A stretch of 64,000 nucleotides of DNA from Methylotenera sp. GTDB lineage: Bacteria > Pseudomonadota > Gammaproteobacteria > Burkholderiales > Methylophilaceae. The translations under genes were made by a program, and so were the position numbers. Position 1 is the stretch's first letter, and each line of letters opens with the position of its first letter. The notes beneath the pieces were generated by a model, which was not told the DNA's origin, ran no database searches, and saw only the letters and a list, made by a program, of their open reading frames with translations. Below are positions 48,109 to 56,867 of the stretch, piece by piece. The stretch covers positions 100,505-164,504 of the forward strand of contig JAKFVD010000003.1 of assembly GCA_021732365.1 (NCBI GenBank). The letters are read 5' to 3'.

Positions 48109-48720
48109 TTAAAGCTTTTTTCGCCCTAGTAAAGCCATCGATAACGTTCCGCTATCCACATATTCAATTTCACCGCCCATTGGCAAGCCACGCGCAATAC
48201 GGCTTACCCATACGCCGCGCGTTTTAAGCAGTTCGCTGATGTAATGCGCAGTAGCCTCACCTTCAACCGTGTAATTGGTTGCTAGAATCACTTCTTGCAC
48301 CTGTCCTTTATTTAATGCGCCATCTTGGGCGCGTTTAATCAATTTATCTAAGTTGATTTCTTTGGGTCCAACGCCATCTAAAGGTGATAAGCGGCCCATC
48401 AGCACAAAATACATGCCATTGTATGATTGCGTTTGTTCCATCATCATTAAATCGGTTGGCATTTCTACCACGCAAAGCTGTGATGTGTCACGCTTTTCAG
48501 ACGTACATAAAGGGCAGACAGGGGTTTCTGAAAAATTATTGCACAAGGTGCAATGCCCTAGCACTTGCAGCGCATTTTCTAAACTATTGCCTAATTTAGC
48601 CGCGCCTTTTCTGTCTCGTTGCAATAGATAATAGGCCATTCGCAAAGCAGATTTTGGCCCTACGCCAGGCAAACAGCGTAGTGAATCGATTAACTGCTCA
48701 AGCGCGGGAGGGTTTTTCAA
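48109..48720 (-). CDS. recR: Recombination mediator RecR
   Basis: A 203-residue protein with helix-hairpin-helix ([17 protein letters not shown]), the zinc motif [16 protein letters not shown] and a Toprim domain ([16 protein letters not shown]). It works with RecO and RecF in gap repair. Last gene of the dnaX-ybaB-recR operon. Confidence 0.97.
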   Translation of the reverse strand: MKNPPALEQLIDSLRCLPGVGPKSALRMAYYLLQRDRKGAAKLGNSLENALQVLGHCTLCNNFSETPVCPLCTSEKRDTSQLCVVEMPTDLMMMEQTQSYNGMYFVLMGRLSPLDGVGPKEINLDKLIKRAQDGALNKGQVQEVILATNYTVEGEATAHYISELLKTRGVWVSRIARGLPMGGEIEYVDSGTLSMALLGRKKL

Positions 48721-48735
48721 GAGTTAATTCAACAA

Positions 48736-49044
48736 CTAAAATGGTAATTTAAAACCAGCTGGCATCATGCCACTCATGCGCGCACTAGATGTGGCTTCTG
48801 CTTTAGTTCTTGCGTCATTTAATGCAATCAGCAGTAAATCTTCTAAGGTTTCTCTGTCATCCATTGCAGCGTCATCAATATTGACGCGCTTCACAACGTT
48901 ATTACAAGTCATGCTGATTTTAACTAAGCCGCTGCTGGCAAGGCCTTCTACTACCGTTTCGGCTAATTCCGCCTGCGCTTTTTGCATATTTGCCTGCATT
49001 TGCTGGGCTTGCTTCATCATATTGCCCATGCCACCTTTCATCAT
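48736..49044 (-). CDS. ybaB: YbaB/EbfC family nucleoid-associated protein
   Basis: A 102-residue DNA-binding protein: MKQAQQMQANMQKAQAELAE helix, the short beta sheet (LVKISMTCNNVVKRVNIDD) and the C-terminal helix. AGGAG precedes the ATG at 49044; the second Met is an alternative. It lies between dnaX and recR as in most bacteria. Confidence 0.95.
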   Translation of the reverse strand: MMKGGMGNMMKQAQQMQANMQKAQAELAETVVEGLASSGLVKISMTCNNVVKRVNIDDAAMDDRETLEDLLLIALNDARTKAEATSSARMSGMMPAGFKLPF

Positions 49045-49081
49045 ATTTTTCTCCTTTTTTATGGGTTAAGTTTAATTTGTT

Positions 49082-50734
49082 TTAAATAGGTTTAATGCTG
49101 TTGGGGATAATCGTTGCGTCAAATTGACTGAGTAAATCTTTCACAAAGCTATCCTGCATAATCGAGTCTTCTGCAGAGGATTGAATAGTCGCTTTTTCAA
49201 CCGCTGATTGTTTTGCTGGCGTGTTGATTTCAACGTGGCTTTCACCGCTAATTTCAATATTGAGTTTAATGCGTTTGCCAAAATACTGATTAATCGCACT
49301 GGATAATTTTTCTTGATAATTTGCACTGACTAGATGTTTATTGCTGGCTGAAACCCGCAAGGTAATGCTATTTTCATCATAAGAAATCATTTCACAGTTT
49401 TGTGCAAGGGCGCGCGCAAGGCCGAGTTTCAGATTTTTTTCAACCAAAGCGCGCCAATTCCCATCAAAATTTTGCGCAACGCTTTCAGTTTCAGATTCAA
49501 TTGTGACAGGCGCTGTAGTAGTCTGTGGCGCTACTGTTTGCTCAATTTGCGCAATATCAACTTTGACATTCACCTGCGCATTCATCGCTGGCGTGGCTAA
49601 TGGCTTACTGCTAATAGAGGCAGGCGGGCTAGGTTTTTCAGATACTTTTTCACTTGGCGCAAAGGCCAGCATGCGCAACAAGCTCATGGTAAAACCTGCG
49701 TATTCATCAGGCGCCAAGCCAATATCGCGGCGGCCTAATAAAGCAATTTGATAATACAGTTGCAGCGTTTCTGGATTGAGTTTCTGCGCTAAATCCAATA
49801 GCAAAGCGCGTTCTGGATAATCGTCGGCAATACTATTGGGCACGTTTTGTATGATGGCAATTTGATGCAAGATATTGGCTAGATCGTTCAGCGCTGCTTC
49901 AAATGCAATATTGCGCATTTGCATGGTTTGCGCCTTATCTATCAATGCTACGCCATCTTGATCGATTAATGCCTGCAAAATATCATATAAATAGGTTTGA
50001 TCAACCGCGCCAAGCATGCTGCGCACTTCAATTTCATTGACGGTTTGATTGCCATAAGCGATTGCTTGGTCAGTTAATGACAGCGCATCGCGCATACTAC
50101 CTGCAGCGGCGCGTGAAATTAGGTGAATAGCGGCTGGCTCATAAGTGATATTTTCTTGGGCAAGTACATGCTGTAAATGCTCAGAAATAGTGGTGCTTGC
50201 CATTTGGCGTAAATTAAATTGCAAACAGCGACTTAATACCGTGACAGGTACTTTTTGAGGGTCAGTAGTGGCCAGAATAAATTTAACATGCGCTGGCGGT
50301 TCTTCCAGCGTTTTAAGCATGGCATTGAACGCACTTTTAGACAGCATATGCACTTCATCGATGATGTACACTTTAAAGCGGCCAACAGTCGGTGCGTATT
50401 GCGCGTTATCCAGTAACTCGCGCATGGCGTCTACTTGCGTGTTGGATGCGGCATCGACTTCTAATAAATCCACAAAACGACCACGGTCGATTTCTGTACA
50501 AGCATTGCATACGCCGCAAGGCGTAGCAGTTATGCCTGTTTCACAGTTAAGCGATTTGGCTAAAATACGCGCAATGGTCGTTTTGCCAACGCCGCGCGTG
50601 CCGGTAAACAAGTAAGCGTGATGCAAGCGTTGTTGCGTCAATGCATTAGTCAATGCGCGCACTACATGCGGCTGACCAACTAGAGTATCAAACGATTTGG
50701 GGCGGTATTTGCGTGCTAAAACGAGATATGACAT
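49082..50734 (-). CDS. dnaX: DNA polymerase III subunits gamma and tau
   Basis: A 550-residue clamp loader. Walker A GTRGVGKT (residues 45-52), zinc Cys residues 64, 73, 76 and 79, Walker B DEVHMLSKSAFNAMLKTLEEPP, sensor SRC, and a C-terminal tau-like domain. The start is the ATG at 50734 (MSYLVLARKYRP); codons further upstream do not fit the family. An A7 run at codons 432-434 (49434-49440) is a possible slippery site. It heads dnaX-ybaB-recR. Confidence 0.97.
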   Translation of the reverse strand: MSYLVLARKYRPKSFDTLVGQPHVVRALTNALTQQRLHHAYLFTGTRGVGKTTIARILAKSLNCETGITATPCGVCNACTEIDRGRFVDLLEVDAASNTQVDAMRELLDNAQYAPTVGRFKVYIIDEVHMLSKSAFNAMLKTLEEPPAHVKFILATTDPQKVPVTVLSRCLQFNLRQMASTTISEHLQHVLAQENITYEPAAIHLISRAAAGSMRDALSLTDQAIAYGNQTVNEIEVRSMLGAVDQTYLYDILQALIDQDGVALIDKAQTMQMRNIAFEAALNDLANILHQIAIIQNVPNSIADDYPERALLLDLAQKLNPETLQLYYQIALLGRRDIGLAPDEYAGFTMSLLRMLAFAPSEKVSEKPSPPASISSKPLATPAMNAQVNVKVDIAQIEQTVAPQTTTAPVTIESETESVAQNFDGNWRALVEKNLKLGLARALAQNCEMISYDENSITLRVSASNKHLVSANYQEKLSSAINQYFGKRIKLNIEISGESHVEINTPAKQSAVEKATIQSSAEDSIMQDSFVKDLLSQFDATIIPNSIKPI

Positions 50735-50828
50735 AAACCAAATTTTAGCTGAAAATTTGTAATTCAACTAAAGTAAATTAGACCTAAATTTGTAAGACAC
50801 TTAATGTTTTGGCATCTATGAGGCTAAT

Positions 50829-50947
50829 AAATTGCCATCAGTATGGTAGATGCAAGGCACTTGGCACGCAGAAACCGGAATGTACATAAAGTACATGAGG
50901 ATTTCGAGTACCAAGTAACACAGCAGATGCCATGCTGAGGGCGATTT
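50829..50947. repeat. 119-base imperfect inverted repeat between dnaX and the 4.5S RNA gene
   Basis: The two arms, each about 57 bases, are imperfectly complementary along their full length (AAATTGCCATCAGTATGG on the left; AAATCGCCCTCAGCATGG when the right arm is inverted) and close on a TGTACATAAAGTACAT palindrome at 50881-50896. It begins 10 bases after the 3' end of the 4.5S RNA gene, in its transcription direction. It shares layout with the element at 6371-6470. Confidence 0.75.
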
Positions 50948-50956
50948 ATGGGAGGA

Positions 50957-51050
50957 GGCGAGCCAAACCCCCGGCACTTGCTCAATAGTTGTGGCTGCTT
51001 GCTTCCGCATCTGACCAGGTTGGCTACTTTACAATGCGGGGAGGCCCGCC
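50957..51050 (-). ncRNA. ffs: 4.5S RNA of the signal recognition particle
   Basis: On the minus strand the gene starts GGCGGGCC and ends GGCTCGCC, which pair to close the molecule. The universally conserved domain IV core GGTCAGATGCGGAAGCAAGC lies in the middle, and AAGTGCCGGGGG follows as in bacterial SRP RNAs. It binds Ffh to target proteins to the membrane. A TAAAAT -10 box (51058-51063) stands seven bases upstream. Position beside dnaX is common in Proteobacteria. Confidence 0.95.
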
Positions 51051-51144
51051 AAATAAGATTTTACCTTAAATCGACCTTACTTTACAGCCAAAGTACGGAA
51101 GTTAACCATCTAAAATGGTTTAAAAATAATGCAGCTACTGTTTT

Positions 51145-51519
51145 TTAGTATCCCACACGCTCGACAGGCGGTAAGCTTTGTAACTCTTCATCAGAATATA
51201 ATCTGCCGCGTGTGATAAAGGCAAAGCCAGTGCCGCAATCCAATGAAAACGAACCGCTAGATCCTGGCATTGCATCTAAAATGGTGTGCATATTTTCGGC
51301 AAAGGTAAAGTGGCTGTCGCCCATATAAAAAGTAGCGTTATTAAATTTTCCTAAAATCACATCAGCCGCACTGGGATTAAATTCTCTGACAGGCATGCAC
51401 ATAGGGCCGCTGCCTTCACAGCACCCACCTGATTGCAAAAATATAATTGGACCATGTTCTGCTGTGAGCTTGTCAATTAAAGCGAGAGCAGAGGGTGTTG
51501 CAGAAACGCGTTCAGCCAT
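51145..51519 (-). CDS. DUF779 family protein, aldehyde-dehydrogenase partner
   Basis: A 124-residue protein with the Cys-rich SGGCCEGSGPMCM motif and FYMGDSHFTF, as in DUF779. The family occurs beside NAD-dependent aldehyde dehydrogenases of the ExaC/AldB type, as here; function is not known. The ATG at 51519 has AAAAGG upstream. A terminator lies between the aldehyde dehydrogenase and this gene, so expression depends on read-through or a nearby promoter. Confidence 0.87.
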   Translation of the reverse strand: MAERVSATPSALALIDKLTAEHGPIIFLQSGGCCEGSGPMCMPVREFNPSAADVILGKFNNATFYMGDSHFTFAENMHTILDAMPGSSGSFSLDCGTGFAFITRGRLYSDEELQSLPPVERVGY

Positions 51520-51539
51520 TTTTTGATTCCTTTTAAACA

Positions 51540-51567
51540 AAAAGAGGCGAGTAAACCCGCCTCTTTT
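51540..51567 (-). terminator. Terminator between aldehyde dehydrogenase and the DUF779 gene
   Basis: A perfect 10-base-pair stem (AAAAGAGGCG with CGCCTCTTTT), 8-base loop, T-run on the minus strand. It is 32 bases after the aldehyde dehydrogenase stop and 20 bases before the DUF779 start. Confidence 0.9.
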
Positions 51568-51599
51568 ATCTTACTTAACCATCATTTAAGCCTTAAAAA

Positions 51600-53120
51600 C
51601 TAGAAGAAGCCTAGTTTGTTTGGGTTGTAGCTAACCAATAAGCACTTGGTTTGTTGGTAGTGGTCTAGCATCATTTTGTGATTCTCGCGACCAATACCAG
51701 ACTCTTTGTAGCCACCAAACGCAGCGTGGGCAGGGTAGGCGTGGTAGCAGTTTGTCCACACACGGCCAGCCTTGATGCCACGACCCATTCTATAGGCAAC
51801 GCTACCATCACGACTCCAAACGCCAGCACCTAAACCAAAGATAGTGTCATTTGCAATCGCAAGTGCTTCAGCCTCATCTTTAAAGGTTGTTACAGCAAGC
51901 ACTGGGCCAAAAATCTCTTCTTGGAACACGCGCATTTTGTTGTGGCCTTTAAGAAGCGTAGGTTGCACATAGTAACCATCTGCCAAATCGCCAGTCAGCA
52001 TATTGCGCTCACCACCGATTAATACTTCAGCGCCTTCTTGTTTACCAATCTCAATGTAATTCATGATTTTATTCATTTGGTCTTGAGAGGCTTGGGCACC
52101 TAACATCGTGCCAGAATCTAGCGGGCTACCTTGTTTAATGGCTTTTACGCGCTCTAATACGCGTGCAATAAATTTGTCGTAAATAGATTCTTGAATAATG
52201 GCGCGTGATGGGCATGTACACACTTCGCCCTGGTTAAACGCAAATAGCACCAAGCCTTCGATGGCTTTATCAAAGAAAGCGTCATCGGCATCCATAATAT
52301 CGGCAAAGAAGATATTCGGTGATTTGCCACCTAATTCTAATGTGGCTGGAATCAAATTGCTGGCAGCGGCCGTTGCAATCGCGCGACCTGTAGCGGTTGA
52401 GCCTGTAAAGCCGATTTTAGCAATACGCTTACTGTTGGCTAATGGTGCGCCTACTTCTCGGCCATAACCGTTTACAATATTAATCACGCCTGGCGGGACT
52501 AAATCGGCAATCACTTCCATTAGAATCAAAATACTAATCGGTGTGAACTCGGCTGGTTTTAATACCACACAGTTACCAGCGGCTAGAGCAGGGGCTAGTT
52601 TCCAAGCTGCCATTAAAATCGGGAAATTCCAAGGAATAATTTGACCTACAACGCCTAGCGGCTCATGAAAATGGTAAGCGACTGTGTCGTTGTCAATTTC
52701 GCTAATACCGCCTTCTTGCGCGCGAATAGCACCTGCAAAATAGCGGAAATGATCTACTGTTAATGGAATATCCGCATTCATGGTTTCGCGGATTGGTTTG
52801 CCGTTATCAACGGTATCTGCAGTTGCGATTAACTCTAGATTCGCTTCAATACGATCAGCAATTTTAAGCAAGATGTTAGAACGTTCAGTTGTTGAAGTTT
52901 TTGCCCATTTTTCGGTTATGGCATGCGCTGCATCTAATGCTAACTCAACATCTTCTGCACTTGAGCGTGCAACTTTTGTATAGTTTTTACCTGTGATGGG
53001 TGAAATAACATCAAAATATTCACCTTTAACAGGTGCAACCCATTTACCACCAATAAAGTTATCGTACTTGGCTTTGTAAGGGATTTTGACGCCAAGACCT
53101 TTTAATAAATCTAAACTCAT
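51600..53120 (-). CDS. NAD-dependent aldehyde dehydrogenase (ExaC/AldB-like)
   Basis: A 506-residue ALDH. The Asn of IIPWNFP, the Glu of [10 protein letters not shown] and the catalytic Cys of [12 protein letters not shown] are present, as is the C-terminal [13 protein letters not shown]. It oxidises short aldehydes to acids; in a methylotroph acetaldehyde or similar is more likely than formaldehyde. The ATG at 53120 ([10 protein letters not shown]) has AGAGGAG upstream. Coupled with DUF779 across a terminator. Confidence 0.95.
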   Translation of the reverse strand: MSLDLLKGLGVKIPYKAKYDNFIGGKWVAPVKGEYFDVISPITGKNYTKVARSSAEDVELALDAAHAITEKWAKTSTTERSNILLKIADRIEANLELIATADTVDNGKPIRETMNADIPLTVDHFRYFAGAIRAQEGGISEIDNDTVAYHFHEPLGVVGQIIPWNFPILMAAWKLAPALAAGNCVVLKPAEFTPISILILMEVIADLVPPGVINIVNGYGREVGAPLANSKRIAKIGFTGSTATGRAIATAAASNLIPATLELGGKSPNIFFADIMDADDAFFDKAIEGLVLFAFNQGEVCTCPSRAIIQESIYDKFIARVLERVKAIKQGSPLDSGTMLGAQASQDQMNKIMNYIEIGKQEGAEVLIGGERNMLTGDLADGYYVQPTLLKGHNKMRVFQEEIFGPVLAVTTFKDEAEALAIANDTIFGLGAGVWSRDGSVAYRMGRGIKAGRVWTNCYHAYPAHAAFGGYKESGIGRENHKMMLDHYQQTKCLLVSYNPNKLGFF

Positions 53121-53459
53121 GCTAACTCCTCTAGTTTTGCTATTAATAATGTAGTATTTCTTGTTGTAAAACCGCATTGCTTTGTTGCAATTTTTTTATG
53201 ATACTCAATATAGTACTTAATTTGCTGTATACCTTGTTTATAAAGGCTCGCAGCTAATTTAACTTTAAATAAAACAATCTAAGTCTACGCTCAACATTAA
53301 ACCTTAGCCGCCTGTAAATCAAGTATAAATGACTGTTCTGCACATAATTTATAAAGGCTAAAGTAGCGAATATTTCATGCTTGTTATATAGTTTAGTTTA
53401 CAAAAATGCACAATTAGTTAGCGTGCTAAATAATAACTAAAATCAACGAAGAGAACAAG
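53121..53459. other. Divergent promoter region with a repeated 12-base motif
   Basis: About 340 bases between the divergent aldehyde dehydrogenase and adenylate cyclase genes. The 12-mer TTTATAAAGGCT occurs twice in direct orientation (53237-53248 and 53348-53359), 111 bases apart. No coding frame or RNA gene is seen. The motif may be a regulator site for one or both genes. Confidence 0.5.
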
Positions 53460-54701
53460 TTGCCTATATCTAACACAAACGCTGTTTTTGGCATCACGAC
53501 TAGGGAGTTTTGGCACAATATTAGCCATCCTACTGATGCTACTTTAGGTAAAGCGATACTGTCTATTTTAGTATTTGCTGAGAGCTTGGTTTGTATCTTT
53601 TGGATATTCACACTGTCAGGTTTGGGTGAGGGATACGCCATAATGGCCGCAGTGCCCTATGCCTATGTCATTCTTTCCTATGCTAGCCTACTCATTTTCT
53701 ACCGCACCAAAAAATTCGAATACTTTACCTTTACGCAATTAGTCATGCTGCTAGTCATGCCTTTCTTTATGCAGTGGGCAATTGGCGGATATGAGGCTTC
53801 TAGTGGAATTGCTATTTGGGCAATTTTGTCACCAATTGGCGCATTAATGATTCTTGGCACCAAGCAATCAACACCTTGGTTTATATTATTTGCCTTTTTA
53901 GCTGCCTTGTCTTGGAAACTTAACTACTTATTTGCGGGTAATTCTTTACCTATACCATCCCATATTAAAGACACTTTTTTCTTGATGAATATTATGGGTA
54001 CTGCATGCATTTTATATGCAGTGATGCGCTACTTTCAAAGCCAAAAAGAACGCACTTTGCATGAGTTAGAATTAGAGCAAGCTAGGTCAGAGAAGTTATT
54101 ATTAAACATCTTGCCAAAATCAATCGCTAGCCGGCTAAAAGACAATGATATGCGGATTGCGGATAGCCACGAAGCTGTGACTATTTTATTTGCGGATATT
54201 GTCGATTTTACTAAGTTAACAGCAACCATGCCGCCAGCAGAGTTGGTTGATTTATTAAGCCAGTTATTTTCTCGTTTTGATATGCTGGCTGACCGCTACG
54301 GTCTTGAAAAAATTAAAACAATTGGTGATGGCTACATGGTCGTCGGTGGTGCGCCTGTGTATTTAGATAATCACGCCAACGTCATCGCGCAGCTGGCCTT
54401 GCAAATGCAAGAAGAGCTTGAGTTATTCAATATGCAAATTGGTAAGCAGCTTCAAATGCGCATAGGAATTAGCAGCGGGCCAGTGGTTGCAGGTGTCATT
54501 GGCACCAGTAAATTTGCTTATGATATTTGGGGAGACCCAGTAAATATGGCCAGCCGCATGGAAAAAAATGGATTACCGAATACAATCCAAGTCAGTGAAT
54601 TTACCTATAACTTACTTAAAAATCAGCATACTTTTGAATCGAGAGGGCCTATTCCCATTAAAGGAAAAGGCGACGTCAACACCTACTTCCTGAAAAGTTG
54701 A
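53460..54701 (+). CDS. Membrane-bound class III adenylate cyclase
   Basis: A 413-residue protein: an N-terminal region with about six hydrophobic segments (residues ~30-190), a short coiled coil (QKERTLHELELEQARSEKL) leading through LLLNILPKSIASRLK into a class III cyclase domain. Metal Asp residues are D246 and D290 (FADIVDF, TIGDGYM); K286 and D355 are the adenine-selecting residues; N362 and R366 stabilise the transition state. So ATP is the expected substrate. The start is TTG at 53460 after GAAGAG. Single gene. Confidence 0.9.
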   Translation: MPISNTNAVFGITTREFWHNISHPTDATLGKAILSILVFAESLVCIFWIFTLSGLGEGYAIMAAVPYAYVILSYASLLIFYRTKKFEYFTFTQLVMLLVMPFFMQWAIGGYEASSGIAIWAILSPIGALMILGTKQSTPWFILFAFLAALSWKLNYLFAGNSLPIPSHIKDTFFLMNIMGTACILYAVMRYFQSQKERTLHELELEQARSEKLLLNILPKSIASRLKDNDMRIADSHEAVTILFADIVDFTKLTATMPPAELVDLLSQLFSRFDMLADRYGLEKIKTIGDGYMVVGGAPVYLDNHANVIAQLALQMQEELELFNMQIGKQLQMRIGISSGPVVAGVIGTSKFAYDIWGDPVNMASRMEKNGLPNTIQVSEFTYNLLKNQHTFESRGPIPIKGKGDVNTYFLKS

Positions 54702-54731
54702 GGGCTAAATTAGATGACAGCATTAACATCT

Positions 54732-54759
54732 TTGTCATCGTTTAAGTATCGTATATAAT
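54732..54759 (+). promoter_or_regulatory. Promoter of tRNA-Ser
   Basis: TTGTCA (54732-54737) and TATAAT (54754-54759) are 16 bases apart, followed by a GC-rich CCGCCGC segment (a stringent-type discriminator) 36 bases before the tRNA. Confidence 0.8.
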
Positions 54760-54795
54760 CCGCCGCTCAAGTTTGAAAACAACTTGAACCCCGCA

Positions 54796-54885
54796 GGAGA
54801 GATGGATGAGCGGTTTAAGTCACCACCCTGGAAAGGTGGCATAGGGTTTACCCTGTCGAGAGTTCGAATCTCTCTCTCTCCGCCA
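54796..54885 (+). tRNA. tRNA-Ser(GGA)
   Basis: A 90-base class II tRNA. Acceptor GGAGAGA pairs with TCTCTCC (54875-54881); anticodon stem CCACC/GGTGG holds loop CTGGAAA with anticodon GGA (54830-54832); a long variable arm (TAGGGTTTACCCTG) is typical of Ser; T-arm is GAGAG-TTCGAAT-CTCTC; discriminator G and CCA are encoded. A weak inverted repeat AGTCGT...ACGACT (54924-54945) downstream may end transcription. Confidence 0.97.
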
Positions 54886-54943
54886 TCATCATTAGCTATT
54901 GCGCACCAAGCTATTCGTGCATTAGTCGTACTCAGTATGACGA

Positions 54944-55216
54944 CTATTTCAACACAGTTTTATTAATTGCTTGTATTAAATTTCCAGATCCGTTGGCTTG
55001 TTTTGTATTACTTTTGCCTTTAGTTGCGCTGCCAGTTTGCGCTGGGCTGGCCGCTTCTGGGTGTGTTACCTTGTTTACAATTTGTGATTTCATGTGAGAA
55101 GAAGTGTCGTGTGTTGCTTCTTTTACACAACCGCCCATCACTGACTCGCATGCAGAAGCAGTAATAGATGAAGCAAAAGTGATAGCAAATACAAGGGAAA
55201 GTGTGTTTAGTTTCAT
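54944..55216 (-). CDS. Small secreted protein of unknown function
   Basis: A 90-residue protein with a signal peptide (MKLNTLSLVFAITFASSITASA, cleavage near residue 22) and a hydrophilic, Ser/Thr/Lys/Asn-rich mature part (SVMGGCVKEATHDTSSH, GSATKGKSNTKQANGSG). Two Cys in the first ten mature residues. I recognise no family. Possibly lineage-restricted; short and low in structure, so the call is moderate. Confidence 0.55.
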   Translation of the reverse strand: MKLNTLSLVFAITFASSITASACESVMGGCVKEATHDTSSHMKSQIVNKVTHPEAASPAQTGSATKGKSNTKQANGSGNLIQAINKTVLK

Positions 55217-55376
55217 GATAATCCATTCAAAAATAATAAGTGAATATGTAATTAATTATATATAACAATTATAGAGATTAGTTATTTCAACTTCATTAAA
55301 AAACTGTAATAAAGTGTAATTTTTTTAATATTTTATGTAATTAAATCATTAACTAACAATTTTAAATTAAAGTTCT

Positions 55377-56756
55377 ATGATAGATATAGAAAATATAGAA
55401 GAAAAGACTTTAACTAACGAATCAGTCCATGTGCCAACTTTACAAGAAGCATTTTGGTACTGGCTTAAGTTAGGTTTTATAAGCTTTGGCGGCCCCGCAG
55501 GGCAAATCAGTATCATGCATCAAGATTTGGTGGAAAATAAACGCTGGATTTCTGAAAAGCGTTTTTTGCATGCACTGAATTATTGCATGGTGTTACCAGG
55601 GCCAGAGGCGCAGCAATTAGCGATTTATATTGGCTGGTTGATGCATCGAACGAAAGGCGGAATTGTTGCTGGTACATTGTTCGTATTGCCATCATTACTG
55701 ATTTTAACTGCCTTAAGTTATATCTATATGCGCCTTGGTAATTTGCCAGCGATTTCTGGTGTGTTGTACGGCATTAAACCCGCAGTGGTGGCGATTGTTT
55801 TATTTGCCGCCTACAGAATTGGGCTGCGCGCGCTTAAGAATAGGTTGTTGTGGTCAGTTGCATTTGCGTCATTTGTGGGGATTGTTTTTTTGAAATTTCC
55901 TTTTCCAATCATTGTCATCACTGCCGCTTTAATCGGGTTGGTCGCGCATCGTTACAAACCCACTTTGTTGGCTGATAGTGCAGGGCACAAAGCATCAAAA
56001 CAACATTTTGGCAAAGCCTGGATTGATGATGACACGCCGCCGCCAGCGCATGCTATTTTTAATTTTAAAAAGATGATTCGCCTGATGGTGATTGGCATTT
56101 TAATCTGGTTATTATGCATGCTGCTGATTATTTTGTATTTTGGCTTTGACGCTACGCTGACGCATATGGGCTGGTTTTTTACCAAAGCTGCGCTACTCAC
56201 TTTTGGCGGCGCTTACGCTGTGTTGCCCTATGTATTTCAAGGTGCGGTGGGGCATTATCACTGGTTAAGCGCCCCACAAATGATGGATGGGTTGGCTTTG
56301 GGTGAAACCACGCCCGGCCCTTTAATTATGGTGGTGACATTTGTTGGCTTTGTGGGCGGTTGGACACAACCTTTCTTGGGTGCAGAAAGCGCATTATTGT
56401 CAGCTATTGTTGCTGCTTCTGTTGTTGCTCTCTTTACATTTTTACCTTCATTTATTTTTATACTGGTTGGCGCACCTTTCATTGAATCCACCCAAAATAA
56501 CTTAACATGGACTGCGCCTTTAACAGCCATCACCGCCGCAGTGGTTGGTGTTATTGTGAGTTTGGCTTTATTTTTTGCCACACATATTTTCTGGCCTAAT
56601 GGTTTATCTGCAAATGATGTGCTGGCGAATATTGATTGGCTTGCATTTACTGCAACTGCAATAGCGAGCTTGCTATTATTTAAATTTAAGCTTGGTATTA
56701 TTCAGTTAATTGGTATTTTCGCATCGCTTGGTTTAATGCATCATGTATTGAGCTAA
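55377..56756 (+). CDS. chrA: Chromate ion transporter (CHR family)
   Basis: A 459-residue inner-membrane protein made of two homologous CHR domains. The family motif appears in each half: ISFGGPAGQISIMHQDLVE near residue 38 and LTFGGAYAVLPYVFQGAV near residue 280. It exports chromate (or takes up/exports related oxyanions). Single gene, with no ChrB regulator next to it. Confidence 0.93.
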   Translation: MIDIENIEEKTLTNESVHVPTLQEAFWYWLKLGFISFGGPAGQISIMHQDLVENKRWISEKRFLHALNYCMVLPGPEAQQLAIYIGWLMHRTKGGIVAGTLFVLPSLLILTALSYIYMRLGNLPAISGVLYGIKPAVVAIVLFAAYRIGLRALKNRLLWSVAFASFVGIVFLKFPFPIIVITAALIGLVAHRYKPTLLADSAGHKASKQHFGKAWIDDDTPPPAHAIFNFKKMIRLMVIGILIWLLCMLLIILYFGFDATLTHMGWFFTKAALLTFGGAYAVLPYVFQGAVGHYHWLSAPQMMDGLALGETTPGPLIMVVTFVGFVGGWTQPFLGAESALLSAIVAASVVALFTFLPSFIFILVGAPFIESTQNNLTWTAPLTAITAAVVGVIVSLALFFATHIFWPNGLSANDVLANIDWLAFTATAIASLLLFKFKLGIIQLIGIFASLGLMHHVLS

Positions 56757-56867
56757 TCTTCAGTTTTGCAGTAAATTTTTTGTGCAGCCGAACGAATTAA
56801 TCAGTCCAAAGTCCATAAAAATGAAGTGATATTTTAAGAAGTAACATTTTTAAAGGATAAATAAAAC

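Noticed and set aside
51104..51120. Hairpin AACCAT...ATGGTT as the DUF779 terminator
   Set aside because: The stem is only six base pairs and no T-run follows on the minus strand.
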